A stretch of 64,000 bases of DNA, taken from assembly GCA_964016875.1 (NCBI GenBank), contig OZ024737.1, positions 35,589,683 to 35,653,682 on the forward strand, read 5' to 3'. Each line of letters opens with the position of its first letter. Positions within the stretch are counted from its first letter, which is position 1. Under the pieces are notes generated by a model. That model searched no databases. It was not told where the DNA came from and worked only from the letters and a program-made list of their open reading frames with translations. Shown in pieces: positions 11,253-18,877 of this stretch. This DNA comes from Fallopia convolvulus. Its lineage: Eukaryota; Streptophyta; Magnoliopsida; Caryophyllales; Polygonaceae. The position numbers were made by a program, and so were the translations under genes.

Positions 11253-11780
11253 AGGGCGGGGGCTCGGGCGAGCTCGGGCGGGATGGAGCCGGAGAAGCGA
11301 TTGAAGGCGAGGTTAAGGTAATCGAGGTTGGGCATGCGGCCGAGGAAAGACGGGATGGGGCCCGAGAGGCTGTTGAAGTCGCAGCTGATGAAGGTGAGGT
11401 GGCGGAGGGTGGCGACGGAGTCGGGGATTGTGCCGGTGAGGTTTGCGCTTTTGCAGATTGCGAGGGTATCGAGGAAGGGGAGGTGGGCGACGGAGGGAGG
11501 GATGGTGCCGGAGAGAGCGTTGTTGGATTTGATGTAGAGGCGGTTGACGCGGTGGGTGACATTTGACACCGTACCAACCTGCCTTGCAGCAGTCTAGCTC
11601 GGGGAGCCACGAGGGAAAGGCGTTGTTGCCGAACCATGCCTTGATTCCGAAAAGCACCTTCTTGTCGTCTGGGTGGCACCGCTCTTTGACGACGTTTTCG
11701 GGGGAAGCCCCGGCCGATGCCACCACGCTGGTTGTGATGAGGAGGGCGAGGGTGAGGACCAGCTTCCCAGTGTACTCCAT
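11253..11780 (-). pseudogene. PGIP: PGIP pseudogene, 5' half
   Basis: Starts with ATG at 11780 and a hydrophobic signal peptide (TGKLVLTLALLITTSVVASAGA), then the PGIP N-terminal cap CHPDDKKVLFGIKAWF and DCCKAGWYGVKC. The frame shifts just after this cap (near 11570-11580): the LRRs (VTHRVNRLYI, NLTGTIPDSVATLRHL, LSGPIPSFLGRMPNL) read in another frame. The half stops at the copia insertion in the codons for ARAPAL; the interrupted sequence resumes at 6298. Three lesions (frameshift, insertion, nonsense codon) make this locus a pseudogene. Promoter sequence just upstream resembles that of the intact paralogue (shared CTGGCCAGT..AACAA.GGCGGCTC phrase near 11883 and 20011). Confidence 0.92.
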
Positions 11781-13391
11781 TTGTTATTTGTAACTGTCTA
11801 AGTGCATGTAGTAATTAATAATTTGATACAATTCAAGCATAGATATATATATATATTCTATGTGCCGGTAGTATGTTGATCAACTGGCCAGTAAACAACG
11901 GCGGCTCACTCTCTATCAATTGTTAGTGGCTTTAAACCAAGAAAAAAAATCAATTGTTAGTGACTAAGTGGCTGCCTAGCTGGCATATACATCGTCAACT
12001 TGCAACAGTACCACATCAACTAATTTACGCCTCGAATTTCCACACAAATTTTTAGGCTTCTCACCATTCTTTAATTAATTGTCATCGTTTCTGATCATTT
12101 ATACCTACTTTCTACCTCAGATGAAGACCTTTCTTTTTAAGCATTGCTACCCTCTTTATAACACAAACAGTTGAACAATTTTATCCTTCCAAAATTTAGC
12201 AACTTGAATTTAGTAGGAAATCAAACTGTCAAATAGATAAGAGACTACATCCAAGAAAACCTTGATGATACCAGGCTTCCTTGCATCTGTGTACATCATT
12301 TCATATTCTTGTGTTCAACAGGAAGAATCGTCTAATGCACAATCTAATGCACCTACGTTGTATGAAAAAACATCAATGAGTGTAATGGACTGATTTAGCA
12401 GAGGTGTATTATGAGTAGTTCGAAAAACTAATGGGGCGATCAAAATATATCACAATATATAACAGTTATGTCATCATGTATTTGGCGCGTTATGTCATAA
12501 TCTTTGCTGCATCAACAGCCTCGTATCACAATATAGGGACAACTCCTCATATCTCAGTCCCATTTTCTTTGCTGCTTCATTCATGGCTGTTCTTGCCAAC
12601 CGCTTTGCAATTCCCTGATAAATTCAGATTTGGCGGCAGTTAGTGTTTTTTAAGTCCTTAGAGCATCTATCCACAATGGAGGATTTTTGGTTTTTTCACA
12701 CAAAAATTTAATAAAAAGATAAATCAATACGTGCTAGTATATATCTTCCGATCTAAAATTTGATATACTCATTTAGAATCGCGACTATAATAAAAAGATT
12801 ATGGGAAGTGCAAGTGTCTTTTTAATTAGTTAGACCCCGAATAAGGTATAATTAAAAAAAATAGACACCAATATGTTGGCTGAATGACAATAAAGAAACA
12901 AAATATGATTATGAATGATTCAATATTGTTCTTGAGCTGGAAGACTATTTCAAGTATATTGTGGCTATTAACCCACAAAATTTGATGTGCAGGAAACAAA
13001 TATCGAATTTCAAGCAGAAATATTGTTGTGTGATTATAGTAAGTTGATGGTGTGTCAAGTGACGCTAAAGTAATTCTAAAATAATATACATGTTCCATTT
13101 TTTTAACCATAATGAAAATCTATTTTTTTGGTAGAAATGAAAATTTAATTTAAAGTGTTCATTTTTTTACTATTTTACACATAAATGACCATTTTAATGT
13201 GAACCATCTACTTAATATATTGCACGCATGAGGGGCAAAACCATTTATTTGGTGAAGAGAGGGCAAAACCATTTGGCTTTCCTCTTCTTTATTGTACAAG
13301 ATGCGAGATGTTGTGATTCATTCTAATCCCACCAGAGAACGTAATAAATTGACTCAGAATCTAACATACAAGATTGAAAGAGCCCAAATTT
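11781..13391. other. Intergenic, AT-rich, no gene
   Basis: This is the upstream region of the PGIP pseudogene and the downstream region of the middle PGIP gene. The TA run near 11845-11855 could contribute a TATA element for the pseudogene. A short direct repeat GGGCAAAACCATTT occurs twice near 13233 and 13262. A T-run plus GGTAGAA flanked by a direct repeat lies at 13111-13150. No convincing coding sequence. Confidence 0.6.
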
Positions 13392-14526
13392 TCAGTGGCA
13401 AGCAGACAATGGAGTTCCACAGAGGCACTTATTGTGAACATAAGACGTCTGATCGAAGCCGCTCAGTTTTCCACCCGTTGGAATCTGCCCGCAGAGGCGG
13501 TTGTAGCTGACGTTCAAGAACTGCAGATTCTGCACATCCGCCAACGTCGCCGGCAAGCTCCCGTATATCTCATTGTGGCTGACGTCTAGTGAGATCAAGC
13601 TAGCAGCAGCGGAAGTCAAATCTACGCTCGACATGTTGAAGGAGAACCTATTCCTTGACAGATCCACGTCTTCCAAGTCACTGCCGTTTGTGAACAAGAA
13701 CGCGGCGTCGCCCGTGAAGTCGTTCCTTGAGAAATCTATTTTCGTGAATTGCACCTTCCCCAAGGAGGTGGGGATTTCGCCGGTCAGCCTGTGTTCAAAT
13801 TGAAATGATATGATCAACCGAAATTAATTTAAATATTTTATCCTAATTTGGAGTTGAATAAAAGATTATGTACCTGTTATGGGAGAGGATGAGGTAGATG
13901 CCTGTGGTCTTAAAGGAGCCAAATCCGTCAGGGATTGGTCCGGTGAGCATATTCCGACTAAGGTCGATGGATGCAATGGCGGGGCCAAGAGCGAGTTCTG
14001 GCGGGAGGGATCCCGAGAAACGGTTAAACGACAGGTACAGGAAACGGAGGCTTCTCATGTGGTTGAAGAATGTGGGGACGGGGCCGGAGAGCGAGTTCCA
14101 GCTGAAGTCGGCGTAGATCAGGTTCTGGAGCTTCGCAACGGACGACGGGATGGTTCCGGTCAGATTCTGGAGCTTGTGGAACCGGAGGAGGGTGAGGCCG
14201 GCGAGGTCACCGACGGCGTCGGGGATGACGCCGGTCAAGGTTGAAGGGATGCCGTTGACGCCGAGGATGGAGAGTTGATTGACGCGGTGGGTGACGGAGT
14301 CGCACTTGACGCCGTCCCAGTAACGGCAGCAGTCGTTGTCCGGGTTCCATGACGGGAAGTGGGTGCCGTTGTCGAAGGATTTTTGTATGGCGAGAAGGGC
14401 TTTTTTGTCTTCTGGGTGGCAGTGTTCTTTAACGGCGGCGTTGACGGCGGTGGAGGTGATAATTAGGAGGAGACATGATGGGTAGAAGAAAAGGTGTACT
14501 CTGTTAATTAGGAAGCTCTCCTCCAT
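13392..14526 (-). CDS. PGIP: Polygalacturonase-inhibiting protein, one intron
   Basis: Exons are 14526-13874 and 13788-13392, with an 85-bp GT..AG intron (13789-13873) inside the LSHN-RLTG codons. The joined frame is 1050 nt, 349 aa. The start at 14526 (MEESFLINRV) gives a good signal peptide; an upstream in-frame codon at 14589 only adds a non-hydrophobic extension. The mature protein begins around VKEHCHPEDKKALLAI, has about ten extracellular LRRs (LxxLxxLxLSxNxLxGxIP) and ends in NKCLCGTPLSACH. PGIPs act in the cell wall, where their LRR face binds fungal and insect polygalacturonases. All eight family cysteines appear present. A minus-strand TATATAA at 14593-14599, 67 nt upstream of ATG, is a good TATA box. 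It is more diverged than the other two paralogues here. Confidence 0.94.
13789..13873 (-). other. Intron of the middle PGIP gene
   Basis: Minus-strand donor CAG/GTACAT and acceptor ACACAG/GCT bound an 85-bp AT-rich intron. Splicing restores the LRR reading frame. The equivalent site in the two flanking PGIP copies has no intron. Confidence 0.92.
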
Positions 14527-14592
14527 TTCTTTCTTAACGTTTTTGAGATTAATGTGGAGAATCAACGTACGATGCAAGCTAGCACGCACTAC

Positions 14593-14599
14593 TTATATA
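14593..14599 (-). promoter_or_regulatory. TATA box of the middle PGIP gene
   Basis: TATATAA on the minus strand, 67 nt upstream of the chosen start codon, which suits a transcription start about 35 nt before the ATG. Confidence 0.6.
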
Positions 14600-15250
14600 G
14601 TGATCGAGTTTGTTTATGTAGCATGCTTTTGTGGATAAATTGATCTAGAATAGTATAAATTAGCTAATATTATTCGGTAGACAAGTGTGACCCTTCCTCT
14701 CTTCATATATATGCTTAATTTTTGGTTGGATGCCAACTGGATCGATAAGATTAATTGGCGGGCGCATTGACCAGTCATGACTCTGACCACTTGCGGGTGG
14801 GGCTGGGCTTCGATCTCACTATATCATATGAATGTGAATTTTTGGTCCGCTCTTTTTTACTTCTTTATTTTATTTTTCTTGTGTTTCACTATATGAATGT
14901 GAATTTACTTCATTATTAATAAGGTTTTATAATGCAAAATACTTTGATTAATGTATCATATAAGGTTTTTGAGTTAAGGTTTTTTGAACACATTCATTGG
15001 AAAGATATATAGACGTTACACAATGTATTTCGATTTTCATATAATACTAATATTTCAAAATAAATAAATTATTTAATTAAAATTTAGATTAATTGAAAAA
15101 ATTATTACGTCCTTTCTTTTGGTTATTACAAAAATCATTTACAGTATTAATTAGAAAGGACATAAGAAGATCACATAAACTAAGCCATCGATGTAATTGA
15201 ACATTTTATTTGAACATCGGATAATATATAAAGACCAAAGTGGATGTGTA
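14600..15250. other. AT-rich intergenic, no gene
   Basis: Upstream region of the middle PGIP gene up to the gag-only LTR element. It contains an imperfect direct repeat (CACTATAT..GAATGTGAATTT near 14818 and 14888). No gene seen. Confidence 0.6.
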
Positions 15251-15591
15251 TGTCACGGACCGCGGATCCGTGACCCAAAAGACGCTAGGATCCATGTGCC
15301 AAGATCGAGACAAGGGCCATCCGGAAGATTCTAGGGACACCGGGGACAATTCCGGAGGCTTCGAGTGGGGTCCGGGGCGTGGAGGCACCAAGGACACGAG
15401 GATTCTAGAGGATTCCGGAGGGATCGGGACCACTCCAGGGCGTTCGAGAAGCCATGGCATGGGAGAGCCCATGAGAAGGGCTACATGGCAAGGAGGGACC
15501 CTTCTAGAGAATTCTAGTAAGGGCGCGCCCCATCCGGATGCCTCTAGCATCGGCGCGCCAAAGGGGAAGGACGCTGGGCCAGGCGCGCCCC

Positions 15592-15609
15592 TTCTGGAAG
15601 CTTCCAGAA
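15592..15609. promoter_or_regulatory. Perfect four-unit heat-shock element in the LTR
   Basis: The sequence CTTCTGGAAGCTTCCAGAAG (15591-15610) is a 20-bp perfect palindrome that reads as TTCnnGAAnnTTCnnGAA, the ideal binding array for trimeric heat-shock factors. It lies about 210 bp upstream of the LTR TATA box. Weaker TTCnnGAG-type arrays lie near 15410-15420 and 15501-15516. Heat-shock elements in LTRs are known to drive heat-induced transcription of Arabidopsis ONSEN (Copia78); by analogy this LTR may respond to heat. The same element recurs at 18050-18067 in the 3' LTR. Confidence 0.7.
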
Positions 15610-15817
15610 GAGGCGCGCCCCTTCTGGAGACAGGCGCGCCTCCAGCATGCAAGGGCGGAGCAATGGGCGCGCCCCACCAGGATGCGCTGGAAGAGTCTAG
15701 AATGGGCGCGAGCCATCTTAAGGAGCATTTCATGGGCGCGCCTCCTTGGGGATGGATCTAGACACTTCTAGGATTATGTGTATCTAGAATTTTCCTATGT
15801 AAAGGGGGAGCCTCACC

Positions 15818-15825
15818 TATAAATA
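15818..15825 (+). promoter_or_regulatory. TATA box of the LTR promoter
   Basis: TATAAATA in the context CACCTATAAATAGGC, a canonical plant TATA box. Predicted start about 15848, within a sequence that would form R. The 3' LTR copy is at 18276-18283. Confidence 0.75.
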
Positions 15826-16059
15826 GGCATCCACCCCCATTTTGCAAAGCACTCAAGTTCCATCCAAGCATAGCCTCCAAAGCTCTCTTGTAAAGCAAAC
15901 ACTTGTAAAGCCTTCTTATAAATACAAGTCCTCTTTCCCACAAAACCATCTAGTCTTCCGCTCCTACGCAATCGGGTCAAGGCCTGACTTAGCCATTCGA
16001 GGGGAATCGACTCAGCTAAGGGCCGCACGAGTTCGAGAAGAGTCTCAGCCCGTGTCAAG

Positions 16060-16071
16060 TGGTATCAGAGC
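16060..16071 (+). other. Primer-binding site of the gag-only element
   Basis: TGGTATCAGAGC, complementary to the initiator Met tRNA 3' end, two bases after the 5' LTR. Confidence 0.93.
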
Positions 16072-16089
16072 GAGGTTCCAAGGGAGAGG

Positions 16090-18219
16090 ATGTCAAGCAA
16101 CGAAGGCTTAGTCTCCGAGGTGGCAACCCCTAGCAACCCGCCAAGGAAGAACACTAAGAAGACTAGGGACACCTCGAAGGACCAGGTGAGTAGCCTCGAC
16201 GAACGCTTGCAAAGGGTCGAATTGTCGATGGGAGAGGTGCGTGACTCCATCGAGGATCTAAATGAAGGCAAGGGTGGCCTCGAGTCCTCCATGGACGAGC
16301 TCAGGGGGGAGCTGCTGTGCACGCTAAACGAGTCCCACGACAAGCTAGCCAAGGAGAACGAGGTTCTCAAAGCCGGGATTTTGGCTTTACGGGAGGAGAT
16401 GGCGCAACTCAAGAGGGAGATTGAGGCATGCAAGGCCGCCGCGGGGGCGGGCATGTTCGCCATGACGTCGGGGCACAAGGTGACGGTGCCGAAGCCAAAG
16501 GAGTTCGCGGGGAACCGCTCGGCTAAGGATGTTGAGAACTTTCTCTACGGCATGGAACAATACTTTGATGGGGTGGGCATCACGGATGAGGAACGCAAGG
16601 TGAGCACCGTAAAGCTTTACTTGACGGATACTGCCTTACTTTGGTGGAGGCGTCGGACGTGCGAAAGGACCGGGGGGTCCCCAATCCGCACTTGGGCCGA
16701 GTTTGTGGCGGAGTTTAAGAAGCAATTCTATCCCGTTTATGCCAACGACGAAGCCCGGGCCAAAATCCGACGACTCACGCAGAGGACCACGGTTCGGGAC
16801 TACGTGCGGGAGTTTTCCGAGCTCATGCTTCAAGTCACAGACTTGGGAGAGGTCGAGGCGTTCTTCCAATTCATGGACGGACTCAAGCCGTGGGCACAAC
16901 AGGAACTCCAACGTAGGAACGTGCGGGACTTGAACGAGGCAATGACGGCGGCCGACTCGTTGATAGAGTTCAAGAGTCGGGACCATGCCAACCCTCGCCA
17001 CACCAAGGGGAACGGTGGGGGAGAGGGATCAGGGGAGGAGTCATCAGGGGACGATGATAAGCCGAAGAGCAAGCCAAGGAGGAAGTCTTGGGTCGATCGG
17101 GACGCAGAGTCGGGGAGCGACGACGAGCGACCGTCCAGACCGAGGTGGAGGTCCGGAGGTGAATTAGGCAAAGGCCAGCGTCGGGAGAGGAAACCCTTGA
17201 GCTGCTTTCTTTGCGGGGAGAATCACCTTGTGCGGGACTGCCCATCCCGAGGGAAGCTCAATGCTATCTTGTCCTCGAGGGAGGAGGACGCCGAGCGAGG
17301 GGCGCTGCGGCTGGGAGCGATAGCACGACGAGCTAGTGCGGGAGGCGACAGGGGGACATCGCACTGGACAGAGGGCAGATCCAACCAAGACCCTGCCAGA
17401 GTCGAGGGAGAAGTGCCGTCAACCGAGGGACAGGGACGGAGGACGCTTAGACTTGGCGCGATACGGTATTGCTCAACGCCAAGGGAGGAAGATCCGACAC
17501 CTAAGGCACGGGGCCGGGACACGGAGTCTTCCAAGACCGAGGAAACCAAAGGACAGGAGAAGACCGGACCAAAGGAGCACCAGGCACCGTCTCAGGGGGA
17601 GACGCTCAAGCCATCCGAGGGGGTCAAGGTCTCTCAACGCGAAGGCGACAACCACGGGACGACCGGCACGGGAGCAACGAGGGCGTTGCTAGGTCCGGTG
17701 GGGGAGAATGTCACGGACCGCGGATCCGTGACCCAAAAGACGCTAGGATCCATGTGCCAAGATCGAGACAAGGGCCATCCGGAAGATTCTAGGGACACCG
17801 GGGACAATTCTGGAGGCTTCGAGTGGGGTCCGGGGCGTGGAGGCACCAAGGACACGAGGATTCTAGAGGATTCCGGAGGGATCGGGACCACTCCGGGGCG
17901 TTCGAGAAGCCATGGCATGGGAGAGCCCATGAGAAGGGCTACATGGCAAGGAGGGACCCTTCTAGAGAATTCTAGTAAGGGCGCGCCCCATCCGGATGCC
18001 TCTAGCATCGGCGCGCCAAAGGGGAAGGACGCTGGGCCAGGCGCGCCCCTTCTGGAAGCTTCCAGAAGAGGCGCGCCCCTTCTGGAGACAGGCGCGCCTC
18101 CAGCATGCAAGGGCGGAGCAATGGGCGCGCCCCACCAGGATGCGCTGGAAGAGTCTAGAATGGGCGCGAGCCATCTTAAGGAGCATTTCATGGGCGCGCC
18201 TCCTTGGGGATGGATCTAG
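16090..18219 (+). CDS. Retrotransposon Gag with LTR-encoded GAP-repeat tail
   Basis: A 709-aa open frame from ATG 16090, 19 nt after the primer-binding site. Residues 30-115 look like a coiled coil (LDERLQRVELSMGEV..., LREEMAQLKREIEA). Residues about 130-295 form a Retrotrans_gag domain (KPKEFAGNRSAKDVENFL, TALLWWRRR, FKKQFYPVYA). An acidic/basic linker follows, then a zinc knuckle CFLCGENHLVRDC near 375-390. Two LRLGAI segments resemble the start of a protease region, but no protease follows. The frame does not stop before the 3' LTR: from about residue 540 it is encoded by U3, with eight in-frame GAP/GAS motifs, and stops at 18219, upstream of the 3' LTR TATA. Gag would form virus-like particles that package element RNA. 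Whether the tail is translated is unknown. Confidence 0.85.
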   Translation: MSSNEGLVSEVATPSNPPRKNTKKTRDTSKDQVSSLDERLQRVELSMGEVRDSIEDLNEGKGGLESSMDELRGELLCTLNESHDKLAKENEVLKAGILALREEMAQLKREIEACKAAAGAGMFAMTSGHKVTVPKPKEFAGNRSAKDVENFLYGMEQYFDGVGITDEERKVSTVKLYLTDTALLWWRRRTCERTGGSPIRTWAEFVAEFKKQFYPVYANDEARAKIRRLTQRTTVRDYVREFSELMLQVTDLGEVEAFFQFMDGLKPWAQQELQRRNVRDLNEAMTAADSLIEFKSRDHANPRHTKGNGGGEGSGEESSGDDDKPKSKPRRKSWVDRDAESGSDDERPSRPRWRSGGELGKGQRRERKPLSCFLCGENHLVRDCPSRGKLNAILSSREEDAERGALRLGAIARRASAGGDRGTSHWTEGRSNQDPARVEGEVPSTEGQGRRTLRLGAIRYCSTPREEDPTPKARGRDTESSKTEETKGQEKTGPKEHQAPSQGETLKPSEGVKVSQREGDNHGTTGTGATRALLGPVGENVTDRGSVTQKTLGSMCQDRDKGHPEDSRDTGDNSGGFEWGPGRGGTKDTRILEDSGGIGTTPGRSRSHGMGEPMRRATWQGGTLLENSSKGAPHPDASSIGAPKGKDAGPGAPLLEASRRGAPLLETGAPPACKGGAMGAPHQDALEESRMGASHLKEHFMGAPPWGWI

Positions 18220-18515
18220 ACACTTCTAGGATTATGTGTATCTAGAATTTTCCTATGTAAAGGGGGAGCCTCACCTATAAATAGGCATCCACCCCCATTT
18301 TGCAAAGCACTCAAGTTCCATCCAAGCATAGCCTCCAAAGCTCTCTTGTAAAGCAAACACTTGTAAAGCCTTCTTATAAATACAAGTCCTCTTTCCCACA
18401 AAACCATCTAGTCTTCCGCTCCTACGCAATCGGGTCAAGGCCTGACTTAGCCATTCGAGGGGAATCGACTCAGCTAAAGGCCGCACGAGTTCGAGAAGAG
18501 TCTCAGCCCGTGTCA
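17709..18515 (+). repeat. 3' LTR of the gag-only element
   Basis: 807 bp, exactly 2458 bp from the 5' copy, with three substitutions seen (in the AATTCCGGAGG phrase, the CACTCCAGGGC phrase and the CAGCTAAGGGCC phrase). Its first 511 bases carry the end of the gag reading frame. Confidence 0.95.
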
Positions 18516-18877
18516 TGTACATATAGTCGTATATCTTGCCACTTGGCCATTTCTTTAGTCTCATCTTAATCATCCCTTTTCATTTACGAGCCCACGTGAG
18601 AACCTTAGAACGGCCTGTAATTGTTGGATTGCTTTGATGTGAAAATTAAATCCACGTGTTTGTACACAAGGTGATAAATCAAAAAGAAGCACATATTTAT
18701 TATAATTCATACTAATTGGACATATATGATTGATTTTTTTTGGTAGAAGGACATATATGATTGATTGAGTTCAATCTCTTGTTCTCCTACGTAACCGATC
18801 GAATATTACAAAGGAGATCAATTCGGATTTTATTATGCAACCTAAATTAATGAGAAGGGCCCCTGTATATATATCAA
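18516..18877. other. Intergenic, AT-rich
   Basis: Lies between the LTR element and the third PGIP gene, and probably includes the PGIP 3' UTR. An exact 18-bp direct repeat (GGACATATATGATTGATT, 18718-18735 and 18749-18766) surrounds a 13-bp TTTTTTGGTAGAA insert. Confidence 0.65.

Larger units (their letters stand above)
15251..16057 (+). repeat. 5' LTR of the gag-only element
   Basis: 807 bp. Starts with TGT then an 8-bp inverted repeat GTCACGGA/TCCGTGAC (15252-15259, 15267-15274). Holds seven GGCGCGCC octamers and one variant between 15522 and 15742, a perfect heat-shock element at 15592-15609 and a TATA box TATAAATA at 15818-15825. Confidence 0.95.
15251..18515 (+). mobile_element. Gag-only LTR retrotransposon (TR-GAG type)
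   Basis: Two 807-bp LTRs (15251-16057 and 17709-18515) flank an internal region with only gag. Ends are TGTCA-type with near-inverted termini. The four bases TGTA occur on both outer sides (15247-15250, 18516-18519), a probable target duplication. The primer-binding site TGGTATCAGAGC lies at 16060-16071 and a polypurine tract GGTGGGGGAGAA at 17697-17708. I count three substitutions between the LTRs, so insertion is recent. Protease, integrase, RT and RNase H are absent, so mobilisation would need a partner element. The gag domain points to a Ty3/gypsy-type parent. It is much richer in GC than its surroundings. Confidence 0.95.

Noticed and set aside
17634..18191. Long minus-strand open frame through the 3' LTR (and its twin at 15206-15733)
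   Set aside because: It is open mainly because GGCGCGCC and the central 20-bp sequence are palindromic, so the reverse strand repeats the GAP codons. No domain and no promoter support a separate gene.
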